DNA from: a bacterium
GTDB taxonomy: Bacteria; Planctomycetota; J058; JAJDCP01
Reading direction: 5' to 3'
DNA length: 25,290 nt
Assembly: GCA_030428695.1 (NCBI GenBank)
Contig: JAUIEM010000104.1
Location: forward strand, 1-25,290
In this document: positions 7,496 to 14,370 of the stretch, piece after piece
Position numbering within the stretch: position 1 is the first letter of the stretch
How the letters are laid out: every line of letters begins with the position of its first letter
The notes under the pieces: generated by a model
Told to the model about the DNA's origin: nothing
The model's input: the letters and a program-made list of their open reading frames with translations, nothing else
Database searches by the model: none
Made by a program: the position numbers and the translations under genes

Positions 7496-7693
7496 ATGCC
7501 GGACCGGCCCCGCGTCGAGCGCGCGACCGAAGACCAGCTCGAGCAGTTCGTCGAGCTGATCGTGACGGGCAAGACCAGCGAAGAGGCCCTCGCCGAGCTC
7601 TGCTACGAGCGCTACAACCGCTCGCAGCCCTCCTCGCTGAGCATCGAGCAGGCCGAAGAGCTGCTCCTCGCCTTCGAGCGGGGCGAGGTCTGA
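7496..7693 (+). CDS. Small uncharacterised acidic helical protein
   Basis: Product of 65 aa. ATG 7496 has GAGGAGG at 7483-7489 at good spacing, so the longer in-frame start (7424) is rejected; it coincides with the -35 box. The sequence is charged and acidic with predicted helices: ATEDQLEQFVELIVTGKTSEEALAELCYERY, then a short linker and SLSIEQAEELLLAFERGE. There is one cysteine. There is no signal peptide or membrane segment. The shape resembles small adaptor or regulatory helical proteins, but I do not recognise a family. It stands alone between the GlxA regulator and a decayed membrane ORF, with its own promoter. Confidence 0.7.
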   Translation: MPDRPRVERATEDQLEQFVELIVTGKTSEEALAELCYERYNRSQPSSLSIEQAEELLLAFERGEV

Positions 7694-7733
7694 GCTGAGC
7701 CTCTCCCACCAGTCGTCACGCGGACCGGACGGG

Positions 7734-7990
7734 ATGCTCCCGCTGGCGAAGCTCCGGCTGCACGCTCCTTCCGGCCGCTGGCTGGGCGCTGATCGTCGGC
7801 TTCGCGATCGGGCCCTGGCTCTTGATCCCCGGGAACCTCGCCCGCGGGCTGCTGCTCGCGGCGGTGACCCGCGAGAGCTCCTTCCCGGGCCGCCTCCTCC
7901 GGGGGTCGAGGTCTACGCCGCGGCGCTCGGCTGCGCCCTCCTCAGCGCCTGGCGCGGCAGGCTGCCGGTCACGGGCTGGTGGCCCCCCCT
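7734..7990 (+). pseudogene. Probable frameshifted remnant of a small membrane protein
   Basis: This is the content of the 365-base stretch between 7693 and 8059. No single frame codes a convincing protein, but hydrophobic segments occur in successive frames. The frame of ATG 7734 gives MLPLAKLRLHA. The +1 frame then gives LPAAGWALIVGFAIGPWLL and further hydrophobic residues. After about 7890 the first frame resumes with PPPGVEVYAAALGCALLSA and WRGRLPVTGWW. This reads as a roughly 90-residue membrane protein with two frameshifts. No family is recognised. Alternatively it is noncoding, with chance hydrophobicity from GC-rich sequence. Confidence 0.35.
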
Positions 7991-8007
7991 GGCTGACCGC
8001 TCAAGCC

Positions 8008-8035
8008 TTGCACCCCCCGCATCCGACGTCATACT
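8008..8035 (+). promoter_or_regulatory. Promoter for the VanZ-like/psd operon
   Basis: TTGCAC (8008-8013), a 16-base spacer and CATACT (8030-8035) lie just upstream of GTG 8059. The predicted transcript leader is short (about 15-20 bases) and contains GGGGGAG at 8047-8053. Confidence 0.5.
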
Positions 8036-8058
8036 CCAGGCCGCCCGGGGGAGATGGT

Positions 8059-8466
8059 GTGTCGAACGCGAAGAAGATCCTGGTCGCCTGGCTCGCCGTC
8101 GGCTTCTACGGCTTCGGCCTGTACGCGATGCTGACCTTCGACAAGCCGCCGGAGGTCGGCGGGCAGGACATCCCCCACTTCGACAAGCTCGTCCACGCGA
8201 TCCTGTTCGGCTTCCTCGGCTGGCTGTGCGCCTGGGGCCTGAGCGCCTGGCGGGCCGACTGGGGGAAGCGCCTGCTGCCGCTGCTCGTCGCCGCCACCCT
8301 CGCGAGCGGCTTCGGGGTGCTGTGCGAGCTCGCCCAGCAGGCGATCCCCTCGCGCAGCTTCGAGCTCGCGGACATCGTCGCCAACAGCGTCGGCGCCCTC
8401 GGCGCGGTCGCCCTGTTCAGAAAGCGCACCCTGTACCTCGAGCGCACCGCGGGAGAGACAGCATGA
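8059..8466 (+). CDS. VanZ-like family membrane protein
   Basis: Product of 135 aa. GTG 8059 (MSNAKKILVAW) has GGGGGAG 5 bases upstream. About four transmembrane segments are visible: ILVAWLAVGFYGFGLYAML; the segment around KLVHAILFGFLGWLCAW; LLPLLVAATLASGFGVLCEL; and VANSVGALGAVALF. The conserved VanZ pattern is present: D-K-x-x-H in the second helix (FDKLVHAILFGFL) and E...QQxxPSRSFELADIVANxxG. VanZ-like proteins sit in the inner membrane and are often linked to envelope functions; the exact activity is unknown. The stop overlaps the next start (ATGA at 8463), so it is translationally coupled to phosphatidylserine decarboxylase, which supports a role in membrane lipid biology. Confidence 0.85.
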   Translation: MSNAKKILVAWLAVGFYGFGLYAMLTFDKPPEVGGQDIPHFDKLVHAILFGFLGWLCAWGLSAWRADWGKRLLPLLVAATLASGFGVLCELAQQAIPSRSFELADIVANSVGALGAVALFRKRTLYLERTAGETA

Positions 8467-9356
8467 GCGAGATCCGCTACGTCGACCGCAGAAGCGGCGC
8501 GCTCGAGACCGAGACCGTCTACGGCGAGAGCGCCCTGCGCTGGCTGTACACGACGAAGACCGGCCGCTGGCTCGAGCGCACCCTGCTCAGCCGCCGCCTC
8601 GTCAGCGTGCTGTACGGCGCCTACCTCGGCTCGCGCTTCAGCCGGCACAAGATCCCGCATTTCGTCTCCTCGCTCGGCATCGACCCCGAGGAGAGCGTCG
8701 AGCCGCCGGAGCGCTACCGCAGCTTCAACGCCTACTTCACCCGCAAGCTCAAGCCCGAGCGGCGCCCCCTCGATCCCGACCCGGACGCCTTCCTGTCCAG
8801 CGCCGACGGGCGGCTGCTCGCCCTGCCCTGCGAGGAGGGCATGGTGCTGCCGGTCAAGGGGAGGAAGTTCTCGCTCGCCGACTTCCTCAAAGACGGCGCG
8901 CTCGCCCGCCACTTCCACGGCGGCCTGGCGATCGTCGTGCGCCTGTGTCCGGCCGACTACCACCGCTACCACTTCCCGGCCAGCGGGATCGCGGGCCCGA
9001 GCACGCCGATCGCCGGCCGCTACCGCTCGGTCAGCCCGGTCGTGATCGAGCAGGACCTCGCGGTCTTCGACGAGAACCAGCGCGAGGTCTCGATGCTCGA
9101 CACCGAGCGCTTCGGCAAGGTCGGCATCGTCGAGGTCGGCGCGATCTGCGTCGGCAAGATCGTGCAGACCTACACGCCGGGAGCGGTCACGCGGGGCCAG
9201 GAGAAGGGCTACTTCGAGTTCGGCGGCTCGACCCAGGTGCTGCTCGTCGAGAAGGGCCGGGTCACGCTCGACGAAGACCTCCGCGCCCACAGCGCCGCCG
9301 GCCGCGAGACCAAGGTCTGCATGGGCGAGCGCATCGGCCACAGGGCCGGCGGCTGA
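8463..9356 (+). CDS. psd: Phosphatidylserine decarboxylase
   Basis: Converts phosphatidylserine to phosphatidylethanolamine at the inner membrane. The product is 297 aa. ATG 8463 overlaps the VanZ-like stop. Visible motifs: SFNAYFTRKLKPERRP near the N-terminus, SSADGRLL with the catalytic-triad Asp region, CPADYHRYHFP with the conserved histidines, and FEFGGSTQVLL, where Gly-Ser is the self-cleavage site that makes the pyruvoyl group on the small alpha subunit. Length matches the proteobacterial/mitochondrial-type enzyme (about 290-320 aa). It is the second gene of a two-gene unit. No phosphatidylserine synthase gene is present in this window. Confidence 0.95.
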   Translation: MSEIRYVDRRSGALETETVYGESALRWLYTTKTGRWLERTLLSRRLVSVLYGAYLGSRFSRHKIPHFVSSLGIDPEESVEPPERYRSFNAYFTRKLKPERRPLDPDPDAFLSSADGRLLALPCEEGMVLPVKGRKFSLADFLKDGALARHFHGGLAIVVRLCPADYHRYHFPASGIAGPSTPIAGRYRSVSPVVIEQDLAVFDENQREVSMLDTERFGKVGIVEVGAICVGKIVQTYTPGAVTRGQEKGYFEFGGSTQVLLVEKGRVTLDEDLRAHSAAGRETKVCMGERIGHRAGG

Positions 9357-9431
9357 AGCGCCTGTGCCGGGCGGCGTGTTCGGTTGTCGGACCGCGAGCC
9401 CCTGAGCGCAGGCCCCTCGAGGGCGATCTTC

Positions 9432-9460
9432 TTGCTCACACCCGGAGGGCTGGCTAGATT
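9432..9460 (+). promoter_or_regulatory. Sigma-70-type promoter for the Lon-N-domain gene
   Basis: TTGCTC (9432-9437), a 17-base spacer and TAGATT (9455-9460). The predicted transcription start is at about 9467. TAAAC-gatg-GTTTA (9460-9473), a 5-bp inverted repeat, sits on the start point and could be an operator. Because transcription would begin at or after ATG 9466, the downstream GTG 9487 is the better start codon. Confidence 0.6.
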
Positions 9461-9486
9461 AAACGATGGTTTATGGGAGAGCCGTC

Positions 9487-10146
9487 GTGGGCCAGCATCA
9501 TCCCGAGCGCATTCCGATCTTCCCCCTCCCCGACACCGTGCTGCTGCCGGGGGAGACGCTGGAAGTGTTGGTGCTCGAGGCCCGGCATCTCGAGATGGTG
9601 CGCCGGGCCCTGGCCTGGAACGCCCGCCTCGGCATCGTGATGATGCAGCCGGGTTGGGAAGCCCACTACAGCGACCCGCCGCTGTTCCGCTGGGGCGGCC
9701 TCGGCTCGATCGTCCAGGCCGAGCGGCTCAACGCCTCCGGCGAGCTCAGCCTGCGGGTGAAGGGCCTCGAGCGCTTCGAGATCGTGCGCTGCGTGCGGCG
9801 CACCCCCACCATCGAGGCAGAGGTCCGCTACCCCGAGCCCGACGAGCTGCGCAAAGAGCTGCCCCTCGAAGCGCTGATCGAGCTGGTCGCCCGCCTGCAG
9901 CGCCGGCGCAAGGGCTCGGTGCAGCTCGAGCTCAACGGCCTGTCCTTCGCCGAGCCCGGCCCCTTCATCGACCGCCTGGCCCGCGCGATCACCCTGCGCC
10001 CGAACGAGAAGCAGGCGCTGCTCGGGGCCGCCGGGCTGCCGCAGCGCTTCGCCAAGCTCCAGGGCTTCCTGCGCTCGTCGCTCTTCGACATCGAGCTGGT
10101 CGACGCGCTGCGGATGATGCCCGTCCACGTGATGCACGCGAACTGA
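9487..10146 (+). CDS. Stand-alone Lon N-terminal (substrate-binding) domain protein
   Basis: Product of 219 aa from GTG 9487 (MGQHHPERIPIFPLPD), with GGGAGA about 6 bases upstream. ATG 9466 in the same frame has no Shine-Dalgarno and lies at the predicted transcription start. The opening IPIFPLPDTVLLPGETLEVLVLEARHLEMV is the typical beta-rich start of the LON/La domain (PF02190), and VKGLERFEIVR continues it. The C-terminal half (about 120-219) is helical. It lacks the AAA+ ATPase and Ser-Lys protease domains of Lon, so it is one of the small stand-alone LON proteins found in many bacteria. These presumably bind unfolded or specific proteins; function is not established. It is a separate transcription unit just upstream of thrC. 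Confidence 0.88.
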   Translation: MGQHHPERIPIFPLPDTVLLPGETLEVLVLEARHLEMVRRALAWNARLGIVMMQPGWEAHYSDPPLFRWGGLGSIVQAERLNASGELSLRVKGLERFEIVRCVRRTPTIEAEVRYPEPDELRKELPLEALIELVARLQRRRKGSVQLELNGLSFAEPGPFIDRLARAITLRPNEKQALLGAAGLPQRFAKLQGFLRSSLFDIELVDALRMMPVHVMHAN

Positions 10147-10152
10147 ACCCGC

Positions 10153-10181
10153 TTGCCCCTGTCCGTCGTGGCACCTATCCT
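10153..10181 (+). promoter_or_regulatory. Sigma-70-type promoter for thrC-lysA
   Basis: TTGCCC (10153-10158), a 17-base spacer and TATCCT (10176-10181). The leader would be only about 17 bases, leaving AGGAGGGG for ribosome binding and no room for an attenuator or lysine riboswitch. Confidence 0.6.
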
Positions 10182-10204
10182 GGCCGGATTGCAGGAGGGG
10201 CGCC

Positions 10205-11476
10205 GTGGGGAACATCCGCTGTTTCGAGTGCCACGCCGAGGCGGGGCCGGGTTTCGTGTGTGGACGCTGCGGAGGGCTGCTCGAGGTCGTCGCGGCGCCT
10301 CCCGCCGAGGATGCGTCGAGCCTCAAGGAGCGCTTCGCCGCCCGCCGTCAGGCCTGGAGCGGGGCCGACGCGAGCGGCGTGTGGCGCTACCGGGAGCTCG
10401 TGCATCCCGCCTGCCCGGAGCCGGTGACGCGGCCCGAGGGCAACACCAACCTCTACCGGCACGCGGCCCTGAGCGCCTACGGCGGGGTCGCCGACCTCGC
10501 GCTCAAGCACGAGGGGGAGAACCCGACCGGCTCCTTCAAGGACCGCGGCATGACGGTCGCGGTCTCCGAGGCGAAGCGGGCCGGCGCGAAGGCGGTCATC
10601 TGCGCCTCGACCGGCAACACCGCCGCCTCGCTCGCGAGCTACGCGGCCTTCGGCGGGCTGCCCGCGATCGTCGTCGTGCCACGGGATCACACCGCGCCGG
10701 GCAAGCTCGTCCAGTCGATGGCCTTCGGGGCGAAGGTCGCGGCGGTGATCGGCAGCTTCGACGACGCCCTGCGGCTCGCCGAGCACGCCGCCCGCAGCGC
10801 CGGGCTCGGGCTGCTGAACAGCGTCAACCCGTGGCGCATCGAGGGGCAGAAGTCGATCATGTTCGAGCTGCTCGACCAATGCGGCTGGGAAGCGCCGGAC
10901 TGGGTCGTCGTGCCGGCCGGCAACCTCGGCAACACCAGCGCCTTCGGCAAGGCTTTCGAGGAGGCGCGGACCTGCGGGCTGATCGACCGCCTGCCGCGGC
11001 TCGCCTCGATCCAGGCCGCTGGCGCCGCGCCCTTCTACCGGCTCTTCCACGACCCCGCGCGGCGCTACGCGAAGGAAGAGCACCCGGACACCCTGGCGTC
11101 GGCGATCCGCATCGGCGATCCGCGCTCGTGGAAGAAGGCGCTGCGGGCCCTCGAGCTCACCGACGGCCTGGTCGAACAGGTCACGGACAGCGAGATCCTC
11201 GACGCCAAGGCCGCGATCGACGCCAGCGGCATCGGCTGCGAGCCAGCCTCGGCGGCGAGCCTGGCGGGCGTGCGCAAGCTGCGGGCGGCCGGGGTGATCG
11301 GCGCGGAGGCACGGGTGGTGTGCATCCTGACCGGCAACGTGATGAAGGACGGCAAGACCGCCCTCGCCTACCACCAGCAGCGGCTGGAGGGGATCGAGTG
11401 CGCGCGGGCCAACCGGCCCTTCGAGATGGAAGCGACGCGGGCGGCCTTCGACGCCTTCCTCGCCGAGGTGGTGTAG
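10205..11476 (+). CDS. thrC: Threonine synthase
   Basis: PLP enzyme converting O-phosphohomoserine to threonine plus phosphate; 423 aa. GTG 10205 has AGGAGGGG upstream. An N-terminal zinc-ribbon-like segment has two pairs, C6-x2-C9 and C19-x2-C22. PEGNTNLY leads into the PLP fold. The Schiff-base Lys is K112 in GENPTGSFKDRGM. ASTGNTAASLASYAA is the phosphate/substrate loop and VPAGNLGNTSAFGKAFEEA binds the cofactor phosphate. The C-terminal GIGCEPASAAS and ILTGNVMKD agree with the short (class II type) threonine synthases. It ends two bases before lysA, so one mRNA should carry both genes. Pairing the threonine and lysine end-of-branch enzymes of the aspartate pathway makes metabolic sense. 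Confidence 0.94.
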   Translation: MGNIRCFECHAEAGPGFVCGRCGGLLEVVAAPPAEDASSLKERFAARRQAWSGADASGVWRYRELVHPACPEPVTRPEGNTNLYRHAALSAYGGVADLALKHEGENPTGSFKDRGMTVAVSEAKRAGAKAVICASTGNTAASLASYAAFGGLPAIVVVPRDHTAPGKLVQSMAFGAKVAAVIGSFDDALRLAEHAARSAGLGLLNSVNPWRIEGQKSIMFELLDQCGWEAPDWVVVPAGNLGNTSAFGKAFEEARTCGLIDRLPRLASIQAAGAAPFYRLFHDPARRYAKEEHPDTLASAIRIGDPRSWKKALRALELTDGLVEQVTDSEILDAKAAIDASGIGCEPASAASLAGVRKLRAAGVIGAEARVVCILTGNVMKDGKTALAYHQQRLEGIECARANRPFEMEATRAAFDAFLAEVV

Positions 11477-11478
11477 CG

Positions 11479-12747
11479 ATGCATTCCTTCAAGTTCCACG
11501 ACGGCACCCTGCACTGCGAAGGGGTCTCGCTGACCGCCCTCGCCGAGGAGCACGGCACGCCGCTGTACGTGTACAGCAGCGAGACCTTCCTCGACCACTT
11601 CGGGAAGCTGCAGCGCGCCTTCGGCGACGTCCTCGGCTTGATCTGCTTCTCGGTCAAGGCGAACTCGAACCTGTCGGTGCTGCGCCTGCTGCACGAGGCC
11701 GGCTCAGGGTTCGACATCGTCTCCGGCGGCGAGCTCGAGCGCATCAAGGCCCTCGGCATCCCCGGCGAGAAGGTCGTGTTCGCCGGCGTCGGCAAATCCC
11801 CGGAGGCGATCGAGGCCGCGCTCGCCTACGGCGTGCGCACGCTGAACGTCGAGTCCGAGCCGGAGCTGGTCTGCGTCGACGCGATCGCCTCCCGCCTCGG
11901 CGTGCGGGCGCCGGTCGCGCTGCGGCTCAATCCCAACGTGCCGAGCAAGACCCATCCGTACATCACGACCGGCAAGAAGGAGAACAAGTTCGGCGTCGAC
12001 CTCGACACCGCCGAGCGCCTGGTCGCGAGCCTGAAGGAGCGCTTCCCCGCCTGCGACCTGGTCGGCATCCACGTCCACGTCGGCAGCCAGATCACCGAGG
12101 TCGAGCCCTTCCTCGAGGGCATCCGCCGGGTCCGTCCCTTCCTCGCCAAGGCCCGAAAGGTCTGCCCCGAGCTCGCCCTGTTCGACATCGGCGGCGGTTT
12201 CGGCATCTGGTACCAGGACCAGCGCGCCCTGACCGCCGACGTGCTCGCGCGCGACCTGGTGCCGGCGCTGAAGGAGACCGGCCTGCAGGTGGTGATGGAG
12301 CCCGGCCGCTTCATCGCCGGCAACGCGGGGGTGCTCCTGACCCGGGTGCGCTACGTCAAACGCAACGCCCGCAAGCGCTTCGTCATCGTCGACGCCGACA
12401 TGAATGACCTGATGCGGCCGAGCTACTACAAGGCCTACCACCGCATCTGGCCTACCGGGCGGGATCCCCACGAGATGGACGTCAGCGCCGGCCTGCAGCC
12501 CTGCGACATCGTCGGCCCGATCTGCGAGAGCGGGGGCTTCCTCGGGCTCGACCGGCCCTTCCCCGAGGTCGGCCCCGGCGACCTGGTCACGGTGTTCAGC
12601 ACCGGCGCCTACGGCTTCAGCATGGCGTCGAACTACAACACCCGGCCCCGCGCCGCCGAGGTGCTGGTCGCGGGAGACCGCGCGAAGCTGGTGCGGCGGC
12701 GCGAGACCATCGACGACCTGCTGCGGCTCGAGCGTGAGGCGCTGTAA
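11479..12747 (+). CDS. lysA: Diaminopimelate decarboxylase
   Basis: PLP enzyme making L-lysine from meso-diaminopimelate; 422 aa. ATG 11479 follows the thrC stop by two bases. Motifs in order: [25 protein letters not shown] with the PLP Lys K60; [26 protein letters not shown] (PLP phosphate site); [16 protein letters not shown], the Cys-Glu-Ser donated across the dimer interface; [15 protein letters not shown] near the end. The usual CESGD reads CESGG here, a minor variation. The alanine-racemase-type barrel and C-terminal beta domain are both complete. Its stop codon TAA forms the outermost bases of the 249-bp foldback element that follows, so that element directly abuts or has replaced the end of the gene. 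Confidence 0.95.
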   Translation: MHSFKFHDGTLHCEGVSLTALAEEHGTPLYVYSSETFLDHFGKLQRAFGDVLGLICFSVKANSNLSVLRLLHEAGSGFDIVSGGELERIKALGIPGEKVVFAGVGKSPEAIEAALAYGVRTLNVESEPELVCVDAIASRLGVRAPVALRLNPNVPSKTHPYITTGKKENKFGVDLDTAERLVASLKERFPACDLVGIHVHVGSQITEVEPFLEGIRRVRPFLAKARKVCPELALFDIGGGFGIWYQDQRALTADVLARDLVPALKETGLQVVMEPGRFIAGNAGVLLTRVRYVKRNARKRFVIVDADMNDLMRPSYYKAYHRIWPTGRDPHEMDVSAGLQPCDIVGPICESGGFLGLDRPFPEVGPGDLVTVFSTGAYGFSMASNYNTRPRAAEVLVAGDRAKLVRRRETIDDLLRLEREAL

Positions 12748-12993
12748 GGGTCCGGAAAGAAACAAGTCGGCATTCGGGCGCGCCTGCGGCGCAATTGTGG
12801 CACTTGCCTCACTCCACCTCCACCGCCACCACTCGTACCTCGCGGTGTCGGTGTTCGGCCGCTGCGGCCTCTGCTCCTCGTTCCTCGGTGCCGAGACCTT
12901 GCTGTTGGCGCAGGTATGCGTCATTCGCCAAGCACCACAATTCCTGCCGCATCCGCCCCCTCGGTGCTCGACTTGTTCCTTTCCGGCCCCTGA
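12745..12993. repeat. 249-bp foldback element with ~64-base imperfect inverted arms and internal hairpins
   Basis: The arms 12745-12808 and 12927-12993 are imperfect inverted repeats (about 75-80% by eye). Exact matching blocks are CCGGAAAG, AACAAGTCG, TGCGGC and AATTGTGG. The 118-base centre holds three smaller hairpins: CACCGCCACC/GGTGTCGGTG (12821-12830/12844-12853), GGCCG-ctg-CGGCC (12857-12869) and CTCGG-tg-CCGAG (12884-12895). No convincing protein is encoded; open frames here simply read the same arm from both sides. No target duplication is evident. It fills most of the 381-base gap between lysA and the next gene. It could be a MITE-like element, a degenerate insertion remnant, or the template of a multibranched structured RNA or long terminator. 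Confidence 0.7.
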
Positions 12994-13077
12994 GCCGCGC
13001 CGATGATGTCATACCGATGTGACAAAGCGGCGCGACGCGGCGGCGCGCTCCGACGCAGGGCCGCGCCTCGCCGGGTT

Positions 13078-13093
13078 TGGCAAGTCGTTTGCA
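13078..13093 (+). promoter_or_regulatory. Sigma-54 (-24/-12) promoter
   Basis: TGGCAAG-TCGT-TTGCA matches the RpoN consensus TGGCAYR-N4-TTGCW at all but one or two positions, with GG and GC exactly ten bases apart. The GC ends 37 bases before ATG 13129, leaving a leader of about 25 bases with AGGAGG. TGTCA-N8-TGACA (13007-13024), about 55-70 bases upstream, is a possible enhancer-binding-protein site. Confidence 0.75.
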
Positions 13094-13128
13094 CCCCGTC
13101 TGGTGGAAACATCTGTCCAGGAGGCGCG

Positions 13129-14157
13129 ATGCCGGTGCGAAGAAGCTTGTTCATCTGTCTGGCGGCCCTGGCCCTCGCCTGCTGCGCGCAGGAGGAGGAC
13201 GTCGACTGGTCGCAGGCGTTCAGCTTCACGACCGAGCTCCCGGCCGACGTCGCGATCACCGAGGATGTCAGCGCCCTGACCCGCAGCGTGTCGACCTTCG
13301 ACCACCTGATCGAGGTGCTCGGGGCGACCAACGACACGCTGGTCGAGGCGATGGAAGCCTACCTGAAGAAGCCCGGCGACGAGCTGCTCGCCAGCCGCCT
13401 CGAGCTCGAGCTCGCGCGCCACGCCCAGACCCTCGTCGAGGAGTTCGACGAGGTCGCGTCCCAGCGCGACGGCATGAACTTCCACTTCAACCTGATCGGC
13501 CGCAAGCTGCAGCGCACCCGCGCGGCGATCGCGGAGCGGAAGGAAGCGCTCGCGCTGAAAGTCGCGGAGATCGAGCAGGCGATGCAGGCCCGCGACCGCG
13601 AGCTGACCGCGCTGGCGGTCGCGATCAAGGAGGCCGAGGCCCGCGGCGAGGACAGCGACGACCTGCGGCGGGACTTCCGCAACCTGCGCAAGCGGCTCGC
13701 GATCCAGGAGCGCAACTACGCGCGCTACACCGGCTTCGCCGAGAACTACAGCAACATGATCGAGAACGTCGGCAAGCTCGCCGACACCTTCAGCGACCTC
13801 CAGGTCGCCTGCATCGACATGCTCGACAACCTCTCGCTCGAGCGCGAGGTGCTGCTCGACCAGATCCGCTACCAGAGCGAGCTGGTCACGGTGCGGAAGG
13901 TGATCCGCGACAGCCTCGCCTCCGGCCACCACGCGCTGGAGACGGTCGCCGACACCGTCGTGCAGCTGTACTTCAAGGTCGACACCTTCAGCGACCTGCA
14001 CACGAGGATCAGCGAGCACCTGCTCCAGGTCGACACCGCCAACTCGGCGATCGCGACCGTCGAGGAGGCGGTGCGCGATGTCGGCGAGGCCGCGGGCGCC
14101 GGCTTCGATGAGGACCTCGACGCCCTGATCGAGCACTACGCGGAGATGGCGGACTGA
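13129..14157 (+). CDS. Exported coiled-coil protein, uncharacterised
   Basis: Product of 342 aa. ATG 13129 has CCAGGAGG upstream; longer in-frame starts are ignored because they lie upstream of the promoter. Residues 1-21 form a signal peptide (SLFICLAALALACCAQ). The double Cys at 20-21 could be a lipidation site, although the lipobox (ALAC) is not ideal, so it is either an anchored lipoprotein or periplasmic. Residues about 55-330 are almost all helical with heptad-like spacing and strong charge, especially RKLQRTRAAIAERKEAL through AEARGEDSDDLRRDFRNLRKR, a long coiled coil. No enzymatic motif is visible. The family is not recognised. Transcription from a sigma-54 promoter laid out identically to that of the following inositol-phosphatase gene suggests the two act in one response. 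Confidence 0.85.
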   Translation: MPVRRSLFICLAALALACCAQEEDVDWSQAFSFTTELPADVAITEDVSALTRSVSTFDHLIEVLGATNDTLVEAMEAYLKKPGDELLASRLELELARHAQTLVEEFDEVASQRDGMNFHFNLIGRKLQRTRAAIAERKEALALKVAEIEQAMQARDRELTALAVAIKEAEARGEDSDDLRRDFRNLRKRLAIQERNYARYTGFAENYSNMIENVGKLADTFSDLQVACIDMLDNLSLEREVLLDQIRYQSELVTVRKVIRDSLASGHHALETVADTVVQLYFKVDTFSDLHTRISEHLLQVDTANSAIATVEEAVRDVGEAAGAGFDEDLDALIEHYAEMAD

Positions 14158-14169
14158 GCTCCTCTCGAT

Positions 14170-14187
14170 GCGCCCGCCTGAGGGCGC
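14170..14187 (+). terminator. Terminator-like hairpin after the coiled-coil gene
   Basis: GCGCCC-gcctga-GGGCGC, a perfect 6-bp GC stem with a 6-base loop, lies 13 bases after the stop. Only a short pyrimidine run (GTCTTCG) follows. A second perfect palindrome, CTGGCTC-c-GAGCCAG, lies at 14210-14224. This may be an intrinsic terminator of weak T-tract type. Confidence 0.45.
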
Positions 14188-14319
14188 GTCTTCGCCGACC
14201 TCCCTCCTCCTGGCTCCGAGCCAGAATGTTGGCAGAGCTTCCCCTTCCGCGCCCATGATGTAGGCAGCCGACGCGCAGGCATCGGCGCGCACGCGCGGTT
14301 CCTCCTGGTATGCGGCAAT

Positions 14320-14335
14320 TGGACACCCGTTTGCA
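14320..14335 (+). promoter_or_regulatory. Sigma-54 (-24/-12) promoter
   Basis: TGGACAC-CCGT-TTGCA has GG and GC ten bases apart, with the preceding T and the TTGCA block intact; the -24 block departs from TGGCAC by one inserted-A register. The GC is 37 bases before ATG 14371, exactly as at the upstream gene. CTGGAG (14356-14361) serves as ribosome binding site. Confidence 0.65.
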
Positions 14336-14370
14336 GGGCTGTCCCATCCCCTACCTCTGGAGTCACCTGT

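Noticed and set aside
9414..9423. Palindrome CCCTCGAGGG after psd as a terminator
   Set aside because: As a hairpin it has only a 3-4 bp stem, and it lies immediately before the promoter of the next gene.
12734..13012. Small open frames on both strands in the lysA to coiled-coil gap, both containing GPERNKS
   Set aside because: The shared peptide is simply the inverted repeat read from both sides; no ribosome binding sites or protein-like composition.
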